64,000 nt of DNA from Rhabditophanes sp. KR3021 (GCA_963281155.1 CAUJLY010000004.1:5146001-5210000), one strand, 5' to 3'. Positions 1 to 11,547 are shown, numbered from the stretch's first letter. Notes: generated from the sequence alone by a model not told the origin. Numbers and translations are program-made.

Positions 1-132
1 AGTTTAAAAACATTTTACTTAATTGTTTGAAAGAATGTCTTCACAATTGTATGGTCGAAAATAGAACTACAGTTTTTGAGCGTTTAGCAAAAACAAATTT
101 AAGAAATAAAAGACAAATAGAATAGGAATAGA

Positions 133-1360
133 TTATTCGTTATGATTTAACTTAGCTTTTTGGATTTTTAATTTGGCGTCATGTTTAGCCTTCAATGAAA
201 TGTCAGACAGACGTGGTCTTTTATTTTGAGAGGCATTTTTAATATCTCTTTTCTTTATTCCAGCTAAATTATCTTTATCCCAGTCTTTTGAGATTAACTT
301 GTCATCTTGTTGTGCTTTACCTGTCAATTCCTTTCCACGAGTAGCATTTATTTTTTTGCAATAAACAACTTGATTTACAGCCTTCTTTTCATCATCATTT
401 AAATCTTCTTCTTTCTTGTTCTTTACTGTATCTGCCAATGCTCTTATTGCCTTCCCAATAGCTGAAATAGTATTTTTGTTTTTTCATAATTCACTCCACC
501 ACGAAATCTGTTTTTTCCACACGTTTCAAAGCACCTTCAATATCAAAATCCAATGGAGCATGCAAGTCCATTGTTCAGCGTTATGAGTTAATATTGTATC
601 ATTTCTTCTTTTCTCATTGAATTTATATCTTAATTCAACAGCTTTTCTTTCTTCCACAGTCTAATCTTCTTTATCATAGCAACCTTAGCAAGTACTTTAC
701 TCTCTTCGGTTACCTTTGTAATGTATACTTTCCTGGTAATAGAAGTGTTGAGTAGCCATTAACTAAAACAATTCAACTCCGACTGCATTGCCTGACTGAA
801 ACTAAATTTGCCTCCGTGATATCTTTCTTGTCTGGACATGCTCTTGAATTCAGTTGGTACTGGCTCCTGAATCTTGAATTCAATGTTACAATATACACCA
901 TCACTAACAGCTGAGTAGCATTGAAGAACACAGCTCCAGTAAAAGCGGAAGTGTATTGCCTTTCGAACACATAAGCATACCAATTACATAATCAATAAGA
1001 TCTTTCATCAATAGTTTCTTCTAATGTATCACACAAATCCAGTTCATTAAAATAGTACTTGTAAGGTGGCATTAGTTCTTCTTTATTATATTCTTTAGTT
1101 TCACTTCCTTTTTCAAAGCTCTTAACAAACTTTTTTCATCGTTAAAATTGTTTCAATTACTGAAATCCTTTTTTCCTTGACCACTCTACTATCTTCAACT
1201 ATGTGCCCGACCCATTTATCACTCTGAATGTCGTAGCGGAAGGTGTATTACCTAGAGTACTTTAAAGTTTGAAGAATGTAATCGCATGATGCAGTTGCCA
1301 AATTCTTAAACTCCAAGTCTTGAAGTTTTTATAGGGACAGTGATATTTTAAATGCCTTCA
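133..1360 (-). pseudogene. Decayed copy 1 of an unidentified multi-copy coding repeat
   Basis: On the minus strand one coding theme can be followed through several frames, broken by stops and frameshifts. Open stretches lie at about 1240-1010, 970-770 and 560-133. The last stretch is a lysine-rich 101-residue tail rich in D/E/K with a NDDEKK motif. A similar K/E-rich, DDEKK-containing stretch occurs in the copy near 30 kb, so I group them, although the similarity of this copy is only impressionistic. I do not recognise the protein. It could be a transposon gene, an old viral insertion or a lineage-specific family. The number of interruptions argues against a working gene. Confidence 0.4.
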
Positions 1361-1409
1361 CGTTAAAGCAGTCATTACCTTCCATACTTGCTTTAATGTA
1401 TACTGCTTT

Positions 1410-1851
1410 TTGCCATTTAATTATTGTTTTAGTGTCTGCAATACGTTTGATGAGTATGTTATTGCATTAGAAAGAATCAATTGCTATCGAAAGTTTTATG
1501 ATCGGCCGGTAGTTAGCATTAATGAACATTTGCTGAAAGAAGCAAAGGCATTTTGTTATCAACAATTAATAAAATCAGATTTGACACCGCATCCTCTTTA
1601 CGCAATGAACATTTGGACTGGATCCGCTTCTTTTCGGATGGAAGATATCATTGATGAGGTAAATTAAAAGATGATTTAGGCAAATATCAACTTTAATTTT
1701 TTCTTGATACTTACAGTGGTTTAATGAGATGAAACTTTGGCAAACAAAAAGTAATTTTGCCAATGAGCGATTTAGATATGTCGGATTATCTCATATACGA
1801 TTACAAAGAAATGGACAACCGATGTTACTAGTTGTTTGTTTGTACGATTAA
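1410..1851 (+). CDS. Divergent CAP (SCP/PR-1-like) domain protein, 3' part
   Basis: Two exons, 1410-1658 and 1717-1851, joined in frame through a 58-nt GT-AG intron. The product reads like a GAPR-1/SCP domain: an N-terminal helix (ALERINCYRKFYDRP), then LLKEAKAFCYQQL, then the conserved turn NIWTGSASFRMEDIIDEWFNE, which matches the family pattern ENI..GSG....D.V..WYNE. The last strand, where most CAP proteins have GH(F/Y)TQVVW, reads SHIRLQRNGQ, so the usual His...Trp signature is lost. No signal peptide is visible, and the first Met may not be the true start: the sequence just inside it (ttattgttttag) looks like a splice acceptor, so an upstream exon may exist. Function is unknown. Confidence 0.5.
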
Positions 1852-2125
1852 AAGCAAAAGTAATATAAACAAGTATTATATATAACCTTTTATTATGTTA
1901 TCAGAATTAGTCATCTTGCAATAAATAAATGAATGTTTTAAATGATTTTACATTGTTCAATGGAAAGTAAGATCAAAAAAGTTATTTAATGTTGATATTA
2001 TCTAATGAGGGCAAAGGTTTTGATGGAAGGTGGATAACAATATTTATTGTGAAGAATCTTTATAATTTATAAACGTTCTCACTAATATTTATATTTCAAA
2101 CTCTGTAAAATTATTCTTTTGAATT

Positions 2126-2859
2126 ATGCTGCCTACTTACACAGTTCATCCTGAAATGTTGGTTAATCCTGCAATTGATAAGGACACTTATATGGATGAA
2201 TCAAAATTTTTGACATTGAAAGGAAGAATCCATGTATTTGTAGGTGATTTATTTGTGCATGACCTCTTTACATACGCATTTTTCAGACATTAAGTCAGCT
2301 CAATTTTGTCTTTTATTTCCTAAGCTCTATCTGGCTTGCTTATCATATAGATGCGTTTTTTACTCTAATTTTTATCACAGGATCAATTACAGCATGTACA
2401 ATTTATGGGTTCTTAGCTAGGAAAGGCATAGCATTTTATCCATTATTTTTTGCATACATCTTAGTTGCATCTCTATCGCCAATTGTCGGCATTTGGGTGT
2501 TGATATTAAGTGTTTTTCGCGATAACTTACCGCTCGACAATTTACTTACATCAATTGGTGTGAACTATGACTTGGATAAACTAATACCCTTCAACATTAC
2601 CTTATTTTTGGTTGGAATTATATACATTTTCAAACTGAATATTTTGCAACGATGCATTGAATATTGTGAAATTACTTCACATTACGAATCAGAACTCACA
2701 TACAATTTGTATTCATTGAAGCCTGGATCTTTTAGCGGGGCTAACAATTTAGAGAAAACTCCCATTATTTGTTTAGAGAAAAAAACAGACAATTTTTGTA
2801 TTGAAGAAGATGATTCTGATTCAGGTGAAGAAAATTGTTTTGAGCAAAAAAACAACTAA
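2126..2859 (+). CDS. Multi-pass membrane protein of unknown family
   Basis: Exon 1 (2126-2233) and exon 2 (2287-2859) join in phase 0 across a 53-nt GT-AG intron, giving 226 residues. The start follows a short AT-rich leader and begins MLPTYTVHPEML. After a polar N-terminus come about four hydrophobic segments, roughly residues 38-58, 60-80, 88-112 and 140-160, then a polar C-terminal tail ending in an acidic cluster (EEDDSDSGEEN). The shape is that of a small four-helix membrane protein with a cytosolic tail. I recognise no motif that names a family. A poly(A)-like AT-rich stretch follows the stop. TCERG1 lies convergently downstream. Confidence 0.6.
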
Positions 2860-3011
2860 AAACTAATATTTAAAAAATTAAAATTTATTCACACAACATT
2901 TTTTAGTTTATCATGGATGTTCCATTAATAAACCATATTTAAAAATAAATAAAAATATCAAATTTTGTAATTGTTTACAAACTTGCCAATCCCATAATCA
3001 TCATGGACTTA

Positions 3012-5532
3012 CTACTTTTTTTTATGCTTATCAAAGTCCTTTGAACAAGTGACAACAGGTGGTGGTCCGTCTCTCTCCAGTTTTTCCAAGAAATCTTCGA
3101 AGACACGGTCTCTTTTGTCGGGAATAATATTCAAAGCAAGGTATCTGTTATCCTTTTCTAGAATTTTCAAAACTTCCACGAGATGCTGTGGATTTTCATC
3201 ATTCATCTTTTTACTACGATGTGTAATAATCTTGGTTTCCTTGAGAAGCGTTTTGAATTCTCCCAACGCTTTATCCTTTTTGACACTCTTCCATTCTCGG
3301 TAATCCTTTTCGAGTTTCCGATCACTAGTGTACAATTGTTTGTAGATAGGATTGAGAGCCAATACCTTTTCCGCATCCCGCCATTTGGAACAAAAGTTTA
3401 TTTCTGATTCTTGGTCAAAGAGTTCAAATATTTGCAATTGACGTTCGTGAATAAGTTTCTTAAGATGATCTTCAAATGCTTTTTCTTTATCTGAACGACT
3501 TAGGAGGTCACATTCTTCATACCTTTTGTCATCACGAAGAATTTTCTTAGCATCATGCCATGACATGTCGAAAATTTTGATTTTTTCGAGCAAAATTGTT
3601 TGAAAAATATTTTTACAATGGCTTCGCCCCGAACTTTCAATTGTATGTCTGATGTTCTTTGAAGTTGCTTCTTTTTCCTCTTCAACAATTTTACGTCTTT
3701 CATCTAAAGCAATTTCCGCAGCAGATTTGTTCTTCAGCCGGTCCTTTCTTTTAGATTCCTCCTCTTCGTCACTTTTGCTCATGGAACCCAATTTTTTGAT
3801 ATGAGATACAAAGAGTTCCTCACGCAATTCAGAGTTTAGGAAAGGATTCTTATACCTTTCATCTTTATCGATTTGCCTCTTAACTGAAGACCAACGGGAA
3901 TATTTAGTCAGACTAGTTAAGGTTTTGAGTAATTGAACAAAGCTTTCGCTAGCATCATGCTTCCCTTGTTTCTTCAAGTCCTTTTCTTTTTGATAAAGAT
4001 TCTTTATAAACGCGTTGAACATATCCTCACGCTCTCTGGACTTCTCAATCTTCTTGTATCTTTCATCCTTACAAAACTTGGCGGCGAATGAACTAAAGAG
4101 ACTTTTTGAGGTAAGTTCAGCTTCTGCCAAGAGACTATGAAAGTTCTTCTTTGCAATTTGCAACTTTTTCTTTTTCTCTTCACGTTCGGTTATCATCCTT
4201 TCCTTGACAAAAGTATCATACTCGCTTTTGCGTTCATCTTTGTTCAATAAGAGGTATCTCTCATCATCAATGATTTTAGTCAATTCTTTTTCCCAAATTG
4301 AAAAGGCTGAGACATTTTTTTCAAGCATCAATTGCTTAAAGATACAGGCACGTTCATTGTAAGGGACTAATTCTCTTGTCTTCTGAGCTTCGATTTCTTT
4401 TTGAACAGTAGGATCAGAAATTAGCTTAGAATGAATATTTAAGATATTTGAATCACTCATCTTGGCCCTTTTTGCTACAGGTTCATCCTTTCTTTCGTGA
4501 TCAATTTTCTCAGCTGATTGGTCTGTTACGACAGGTTCTTCAGTGACATCGTCAGAAGAAATTCTCAGCATTGCATCAACATCTTCTCGATGGAATAATT
4601 CGGGTGGACGATCCCATACTGATTGACATGTTGAAGGATTAGAAGGATTGTGGAAGAATATTTTGCCATCGCCAGTCCAAACAACTGACCATTGGGTTCC
4701 TTTGACTGGAATTGTCTTAATGGCTCTGTTGGTCTTTTTCCTAGCAATTTCATTTTTCTTTTCTTCCTCAGCAAGAAGCCGTGCTTGATTGTCTTTGTCA
4801 ATTAAAGCCTTCGGTTTGACCCACGTGGTTTCCTTACTCTGAACATTAAAATAATAGTAACGTTCTGTATTTTGGTCAAAATGTTCCTGCCAAAATAGAG
4901 CTGGATCTAATTGGATGCCATTGCTTGCATTCTGTGGAATACCAGTCATTTGTCTCTGAGGGTGAGCATTGAGGTCCTTAAACTGAGCAGCTGCTTTGCG
5001 TTCTGCGACATTTAACTCATCCCTATTCTTAGAAGCTTCCATTCCACATTTAACAAATATTTCATTTTGTATAATCTTAACATTATTCCCTTCTGGCTTA
5101 ATCCATACCGCATTTTTTGTAAAGGCATGGAAATAATAGCTTTTTCCATCTGGTTGAACAACTTCTACCCAAATTTCATCGCCTTCTTTATAGCCCAACT
5201 TCTAAAATGAGCGATTAATATCAATTATATTTCAACACAACTTACGACTTTCATCATGTCGCTAAATATCTCTTTCTGTCTTGCTTCATTATCGACATTA
5301 GCTCGGGATAAAATAGAAGAATCAGGGTATGGTCTTGGTTGATTATTATTGGGAACGAATCCGGCATTAGGCACCATATGCAGTACATGGCCATGGGGCC
5401 GTCTATTTTGAATCATGGGCCGAGAGTTATTATTAAAAAAAGACACATTATTTAATAAACCACCTGAAATTACATTTAGCTTCGATTAAAATAAAAAACA
5501 TTATCAAACTTACTTGGAGAATTCAGATGCAT
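3012..5532 (-). CDS. TCERG1: TCERG1 (CA150) transcription elongation/splicing regulator
   Basis: Three exons (5532-5514, 5463-5246, 5201-3012) give 808 residues in frame. The short first exon encodes MHLNSP. Three WW domains follow: WVEVVQPDGKSYYFHAFTKN at about residue 90, WQEHFDQNTERYYYFNVQSK at about 185, and WSVVWTGDGKIFFHNPSNPS at about 250, the third with the TCERG1-typical SVWDRPPEL ending. From about residue 370 to the end come repeated FF-like helical modules with the (D/E)ERY..L and FDKHKKK-type endings of this family. TCERG1 couples RNA polymerase II elongation to splicing: WW domains bind Pro-rich splicing factors and FF domains bind the phosphorylated CTD. The order 3 WW then about 6 FF distinguishes it from PRPF40, which has two WW domains. 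Confidence 0.92.
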
Positions 5533-5901
5533 TATGTTATTAATAGACTATTTGAAACTAATAATTTTAGTAAAATGTCTTTTACCAATCAGCTTTTTCG
5601 TTTGTGTAAACTTTATTCCAAATTATTCCATTCACATTCAACTAAAAAGTTTAGTGCATATATGCAATAGTAAGTACTCGCCTTTCAAAACTTTAAACTG
5701 ATTTATTATAATGATGGTGTACTTTGAGCAGAAAGTAGATCGAGCCTACAATTCGAAAGAGTTTAATAATATCACCGCTTCTGAGTATTCATATTTATTG
5801 TTGACAAGAAGATAATATAGTATTTACAAAGATAAGTTACTAATCACACAAATAATTAATTATTCATGACAAAATAATGACCAATAAAATGAAGTTAAGA
5901 G

Positions 5902-6484
5902 TTATCCAGGTACTCCAGTTCCATATACTGAATATGGCATTGCCTGGTGATGATGATATCCGCCAGCTTGAGACATATTGTCTTCGTATTCCCTTTCTCT
6001 ATAATACTCACGCTCATTCTTTCTTTGTTCCAGTTTGCTTTTTTGGTAGCTTATGATCCATATACAGCATCCGCCCAAAAATACAAGAAGTACAAATCCT
6101 AAATCAAATGATTGAATATGGTTTTAAATGATTGCGTATGATTTTAAATGATTGCGTATGATTTTAAATGATTGCATATGATTTCGAATGATTGCATATG
6201 ATTTTAAATAGTTTCGAAAGTATTAACAAACCTAATAATATGAAGAGACACTGAGTGCTTAAAGTATCTCTAGGACAGCATCCTTCAGTACAGCATCCAA
6301 GAGGCTTTTGACACAATACAGGAACTGTAAGGTTTGAGTTATACTTGTCGAAGTAAATACATTTAATGAAACTTGAATCAGGGCCATCGTTAACACTGTT
6401 GGAAAATCTTCCTATCGATCCGTGCTGCCGGACTTCATTATCGCCTGAAGGAGTACCACCACTGACTTGAAATGTAGAACTCAT
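5902..6484 (-). CDS. WBP1/VOPP1-like Cys-rich single-pass membrane protein
   Basis: Exon 1 (6484-6232) and exon 2 (6098-5902) give 149 residues. The N-terminal half is polar with an NLT sequon. It is followed by a compact Cys cluster (CQKPLGCCTEGCCP...STQC) and directly by one hydrophobic helix (about residues 83-105), then a charged tail (QKSKLEQRKNEREYYRERE) ending in aromatic and Pro-rich residues. A CC-rich knot next to a membrane helix and a polar tail is the layout of WBP1/VOPP1/Shisa-type adaptors, but the tail has no clear PPxY motif. The intron contains a 20-bp minisatellite. A further upstream exon is possible because a good acceptor (ttattttacag) lies 5' of the chosen Met. Confidence 0.5.
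6111..6210. repeat. 20-bp tandem repeat, five copies
   Basis: Five head-to-tail copies of a 20-bp unit, attgcgtatgattttaaatg with 0-3 changes per copy, fill exactly 100 bp inside the intron of the WBP1-like gene. The last copy ends close to the splice donor side of the intron. Confidence 0.95.
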
Positions 6485-7806
6485 TACAGAATCAGATATA
6501 CGTTCGTTTAAGTTTAATTGAGATCTGTAAAATAAAATAATGGTGATACAATTTTTAATTGTAAATAAGGGCAAAAATGATTTCGTTATAAGTATGTATT
6601 TATGGTAGATTATATAGCTGTTAGGAACGTTATAAGCCGATGTGGAGCACTTGCTGGGCCTTACAGATTGTTTGTGGTTGGATAGAAAATTGTAGGGTTG
6701 TTTAAAATATTGTTAGAATTTGATTGAATACTCCAACGACTCATGATAGACACGGTATATACAAATTAGTAGATAAAAGAATAATTTGAAATATGTGTAT
6801 TGTTTAAAAAAGTTATTAGTGATCCACCAATATTTTGAATAATAAGTGAGAGTAAAAAGAAATGTAAATGATGATCTGTTTTTGGGTAAGTTAGCAATGC
6901 TTATCTAAGATTAAAAGACGAAAAGTTGCAAATTAGTATGATTAAGTTTGAAGAATAATAGTTACAATTTACAAGAAAATAAAATAGATATATATTGAAG
7001 AATCACGAAACATATAGTAAAGACATATAGTAGAGTGTTCTATAAAAATACGAATATATTCCTACTTCCACTAGCTAAATATAAAAGTAGCTTGGGAGTG
7101 TATTGAGTTAAAAATTAAGTGTAAGAAGTCCAGTTTTAAAAATATGATAAGAATGTCGAGAGAAATGGAACTTGTTTTGTACGAAAATCAAATATATGAA
7201 CAGGCAGGATTGGCCTCTCTCTGAAATCAATCGCGCAATACCCAACAATTTGTATGTAAGTTCTCAGTTAATAGTCAAACAACAAAGCGCTTACTCATAA
7301 CATTTGTCGACTCTTCTTGATGAAAGAGTACGGAAAACGAATTTTGATTGTGTACCAAATGACAACAAACATAAGCTCAAAAAGTATTGGACCGGTCATT
7401 TGTTTGAGTTTGTTTAAGAGATCGGAAATGGACGTAAGAAGTATATTGCACATTTTCTTTTTGGTTGAATCAAATATTATGTGAAATGAAAATAATTTTT
7501 TTGTTAATATGAACTGTTTTAAATTTGATCAACTTTGAGTGATTATCGTGTAAAAATGAGTTTAAGCTAACAGTGTATATGAATCAATGTCCATAATTTG
7601 TTAAAAAAGACCAAGAGATTAATTTTATTGTTCTTGTGATATTTAATTTAAAATGACATGTATTTATTTTGTAGAAGCTTTACATAATCCACACATAATT
7701 AAAAATAAAATTATTATATAAAAGTTTGCGGAATGCTACATTTCCATTTAACTTTTATATTCATATAACTATTTTGCCATATCATCTTTATTCTTCTTAA
7801 ATCAAC
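6485..7806. other. Intergenic stretch, no gene seen
   Basis: AT-rich sequence between two divergent genes. No ORF of interest, RNA gene or clear repeat was found. It must contain the promoters of the WBP1-like gene (leftward) and the transporter (rightward); neither can be located by eye. Confidence 0.6.
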
Positions 7807-10123
7807 ATGGAAGAAAATGAGAAGACTTACAAGGGCAATCATCTGTTTACAATAAAGACTATGCGACTTTATATCGCTTTAAGGTTAGTAAAGATGTTTT
7901 TCAAATTGCTTTATATTGTAGCATGATGATGATACTGTTTTGCACAACTGCCATGAGGATAACGCTAGGTAATAATTATGCGTCAAAATTTAAACAGCAA
8001 TAACTCTTTAATTAACAAAGCAAACATTAAAATAAATTCTTAATTTGAGCTCCCCGCATCTAATTTACCGTAAGAAGTCTTTCGGCATAGCTACCACTAC
8101 TCCTTCTGTCATATCCAGTGGAATACGAATCATCCATACCATAGCTTTTTTTAAAAATATTTTTTTACTTAATTTAGAAGTGTTTTGGTTGTGGTTACGT
8201 ATTATACGGGCTTTTGGGGGTGGGTAATGGCATCATTATAAACCCGATAGATTGAACTTTTTATAATTGTAAACCCTTGTACTTTTGATCTTTAATTATG
8301 GTGCAAATGGACCATTTATTCATTAAAAGGGACTTTACACCCTTTCCTCTCCTAGGGAGTATAACTTAAGACCCATTAGAGGTAACGTCGCAAAAATGTA
8401 TGAGTATACAGATTATGTCTAAGGCTATTATCTCCATAATTTTAGATCAAACGGACCACTCTTTCAAGGGTTAAAATTGTTTAAAATTTTTTGACGCATA
8501 ATTATTAATAAAAAAAGGAATGTCGATGGTTTGTATGGTCGAATCAAATATAAAGAATGAAAGCTTGATAATACAAGAATTTGAGCCCAAAGATCTAGGG
8601 GAAGCGGAACAAGATTGGAGATCACTAGTTTGTGAAAAGAAAGCTGAAATATTTGATACAACTGACATGGGTTACCATGGGACCCTCGACTGGACTCCTA
8701 CAATGCAGTCAAAGCTATTAGCCGCCAATTTTTATGGTGGAATAATTACTATAGTTTTTTCCGGATATCTTGCTGACATTTTTGGCGCTAAGTTTTTATT
8801 GTTGTTCGCATTGATAGATTGTTCTATCGTTTCATTTGCATCTCCCCCGCTTGCGGAAACAAGTTACGCTTTATTCTTTATTTCCCGTATTGTAATGGGT
8901 TTAGGTGAGTTAGTAGCATTCTTTAGCTTGATTATTTTGATTTAGGCGAAGGCTTTGTTATTCCCTGTATGTCTTCGTTGGCATCGAATTGGTACCCAGC
9001 GCACGAAAGAAGTACTATTGCTGCTATCTACACTTCTGGAAATCAATTGGCAGGAACAATTGGGCTGCTCATTTCTTCCAAATTATGTGGATTTGACTTT
9101 TTAGGATGGCGTCTCATTTTTTATCTGTAACTTAGTACGTAAAAGATTAAATTTACAGTTTTAGATTTGGCTTTCTGGGTTTGCTTTTGTCAATTTTATG
9201 GTATATTTTTTGCTCCGACACGCCTGAAAACAACAAGTGGATTAGTGATGATGAAAAACAATTTTTGATAAACGAAGTGTCTGGTCAGATTCCGAGATCA
9301 GTAGGAGGTAAAGTAAACAGTGCGACTGTTGAGTGGAAGTGTTTATTCATGTCATTGCCTTTATGGGCCAATTTTCTAGCTCAATTCAGTTTCAACTTTG
9401 GCAGTAGTTTACTGCAAGGATTTTTGCCCAGTTACCTTAAAGAAGTTTTGCTTTTACCTTTGAATCATGCATGTTTAAAAATTAAAGCGTCATTTATAAT
9501 GTGTTGATTTTCAGAATGGCCTTTTTGTTGTTATTCCGTACTTAGCCCAATTAATTTCTAAGAATATCTTTGGCGTTGTATCAGACAGTTTAAAGAAACG
9601 GAAAATTTTATCATCAACAGCTTTATGCAAAATGTTTCAATGTTTCGGCAACTTTGGATGTGCAGGAGCTTTCTTGGTTTTGGCTTTTTTCGTTGATTGC
9701 ACCTCGAAAGGCCTGGCAATAATCGCATTAATTTTTTATGGGATTGCATTCAGTTGCGGTATATCTGGTTTCTATACCTCAATAATTTCAATAGCTCCCA
9801 GCATAACCGGGTTGATTACATCCATTTCGATGATTTTTGGAATGTTGGGAAATGCAGCGGCACCAAATGTTTTCGCATTAATAAATAAGGATGGTGATCC
9901 ACAAAGTTATACTCAAATGTTTATTATTGTTGGTGTAATTAATATAGTTGCGGGTATCTTTTATTTCTTTGCAGCATCAGGCGAAATTCAACCATGGGCA
10001 GTTATAAAAAGTCAAAGACGAATTGCCAGTACAACTAATCAAGCAAATATCAAATTAAGAACTTCAGTAAAACGACCACGAAGAATTTCAGAAGTCACAG
10101 CTTCCGAAGCTTCAGTTTCTTGA
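7807..10123 (+). CDS. SLC17-type major facilitator (anion/phosphate or vesicular transporter)
   Basis: Six exons (7807-7883, 7922-7968, 8518-8904, 8946-9126, 9159-9468, 9515-10123) give 536 residues and 12 predicted helices. The SLC17/sialin signature is plain: a first helix ending in TAMRITLGMSMVCMV, a long luminal loop, then DWTPTMQSKLLAANFYGG and GYLADIFGAK (the MFS motif A position), PRIVMGLGEGF, the SDTPENNKWIS loop, FLPSYLKEVL and KNIFGVVSD. SLC17 members move organic anions across plasma or vesicle membranes using Na+, H+ or voltage; substrate cannot be told here. The sixth exon requires either a GC donor (CAT|GCATGT) or an unusual junction to preserve the conserved KEVL-(6)-NG spacing. 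Intron 2 is almost wholly an inverted-repeat element. Confidence 0.88.
7970..8507. mobile_element. MITE-like inverted-repeat element filling an intron
   Basis: The left end reads taataattatgcgtcaaaa then tttaaac (7970-7995). The right end (8479-8507) is its reverse complement apart from a 3-bp insertion. The ends start one or two bases inside the splice donor and stop about 10 bases before the acceptor, so the element makes up 538 of the 549 nt of the intron. A TA at each outer edge would suit a Tc1/mariner-type target duplication. There is no coding capacity beyond a chance 60-codon frame. Confidence 0.8.
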
Positions 10124-10328
10124 TAATAATTATTCGGTGTGTATTTTTGATAATACTTTTTATTCTATGAAATATTCATAACAAGTATGAATTGTTCCTA
10201 TTAATATAGTAATATGTTTTTATAAAATCTACATGATTAGTTTGATTTAAATTAATTGAATGGTAATTTTCGAGAGAGAAAAACTTAGTTAAAGAAGTAT
10301 TTTCTCAAAAAAGACAGATATCGTCATT

Positions 10329-10439
10329 ATGGTTCAATTTGCAATTGTCGGCTACGTTCTTTATTGCCTCTACCTTGCTTCCTGCAAGATCTACAACAGA
10401 AAACTCGAAGAAATCAGAGCCAAAGGACCAATATTGTGA
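10329..10439 (+). CDS. 36-residue single-helix micropeptide, STMP1-like
   Basis: A short ORF starts MVQF and runs through one hydrophobic segment (residues 3-18, IVGYVLYCLYLA), then Cys-Lys and a basic/acidic amphipathic tail with KLEEIRAKG. The pattern M-x-Q-F...Y-L-A...K-L-E-E-I is that of the mitochondrial micropeptide STMP1 (short transmembrane mitochondrial protein 1), which is of similar size. The frame lies in an otherwise empty 560-nt gap between two genes, in good ATG context (cattATGg), and an AATAAA-like signal follows within 30 nt. It could still be chance; conservation in relatives would settle it. Confidence 0.45.
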   Translation: MVQFAIVGYVLYCLYLASCKIYNRKLEEIRAKGPIL

Positions 10440-10687
10440 TTGAACCAAATAATATTCAATAAAATTATAGAGATCAATTTATTCATGTATAAAGACATTA
10501 TATGCAATAAAATAATTATTTCTTCTTTAAAAAAGCATTTACTTATTTGATATATTATAATTACAATTTCTTTAATAAATTTTTCTAAATTTTTGAAGAA
10601 AAATAATTATTTTATTATACTGCTTGATCCTTCAGCATTAGATTTAGGAATAAGTTGATCTACTAATCACCTTTCCTGCGACGAAAC

Positions 10688-11317
10688 TTAAAAGTGGCCG
10701 CGACAAGCATCGCAATACCATACCGCGGACTCGGGTGGAGCTACTTCTAAGCCAACACACCGCAAATGAAACCACTGTTCAGGACATTTATTATTCTCGC
10801 ATTCTATCATTTCCCCATAGGATGTTTTGCGGCAAGTGCAATAGAGAGGTTCATGCTTAAGTTTCTCCGTAATGTCAAGGTTCAATACTTCAGTAATCTC
10901 ATTATGAGCTATCTCCGCCTGAATCTCCTTCTTCCTAGCTCCGCGTTTGTTTGCTCTCTTACGAACAGGAATCTCTAAAGTTGTGGCCTCATTAATTGAT
11001 TCAGCCAAATTGGCTCTAATTTTTGTGATCTGTTCAAAATGTTTGTTTGCCAATTCGGAACCATCTTTTGTCAATATATGCTTTTCTTGAGACACTTTTC
11101 TTATCTTTGCCGATAGCTGTTGGCATTCAGTAAATAAGCGCAGTTGTTCCGTGTACTTGGCATTAGAAGAGATTGCTTTCGAATAAGCTTCAACTGATAC
11201 AGCCAATTGATCATGCAACTGCTTCCACTCTATATCGTACTTCTTGATAGACTCCAAATTCTTTTGAATAGCAGGTTGAAGTAAAAATAATACTCCTCCT
11301 AAAGAACCATTCACCAT
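10688..11317 (-). CDS. ING-family PHD finger protein (histone H3K4me reader)
   Basis: A single exon of 209 residues. An N-terminal helical ING region (about residues 15-100) is followed by a basic linker (VRKRANKRGARKK) and a C-terminal PHD finger with the ING spacing: CTCRKTSYGEMIECEN, CPEQWFHLRCVGL and WYCDACR. All eight Zn ligands (C4HC3) are visible. ING proteins recruit histone acetylase or deacetylase complexes to trimethylated H3K4. The aromatic cage residues Y (in CTC..TSYGEM) and W (QWFH) are present. Which ING paralogue it is cannot be told. An extra 5' exon cannot be excluded. Confidence 0.9.
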   Translation of the reverse strand: MVNGSLGGVLFLLQPAIQKNLESIKKYDIEWKQLHDQLAVSVEAYSKAISSNAKYTEQLRLFTECQQLSAKIRKVSQEKHILTKDGSELANKHFEQITKIRANLAESINEATTLEIPVRKRANKRGARKKEIQAEIAHNEITEVLNLDITEKLKHEPLYCTCRKTSYGEMIECENNKCPEQWFHLRCVGLEVAPPESAVWYCDACRGHF

Positions 11318-11403
11318 TCTTTGAAATAAATTAATAACAGAAAAGCAAACTTAATATAAGTATTGTCTTATAATTATAACAGTTTGAATACGGCTGGAAT
11401 AGG

Positions 11404-11547
11404 ATGTATATTTTCGTGTCAAGAACACATGTTTACTCAAAATCAGTTCAATCACTTGATGGTGTGAACTACATGGAAAGTTATAGAATAATTGATGCAG
11501 TTCCCATGTCTGCTACTACCATCACAATTTTAAAAAGAAATATTTGA
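11404..11547 (+). CDS. Possible 47-residue ORF, no recognised family
   Basis: An uninterrupted frame starting MYIFVSRTHVYS lies in the 284-nt gap between the divergently placed ING and helicase genes. No signal peptide, helix or motif is recognisable. Recorded because it is the only frame in this gap and is followed by AT-rich, poly(A)-like sequence; it may be chance. Confidence 0.15.
   Translation: MYIFVSRTHVYSKSVQSLDGVNYMESYRIIDAVPMSATTITILKRNI

Noticed and set aside
8045..8227. 60-codon frame inside the SLC17 intron element
   Set aside because: No motif, and it lies between inverted repeats of a short non-coding element.
8900..8955. TTTAGGTGA/TTTAGGCGA at both ends of SLC17 intron 3
   Set aside because: One mismatch in nine bases, largely consensus; the intron is an ordinary 41 nt. 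Interesting only beside the neuroligin case.
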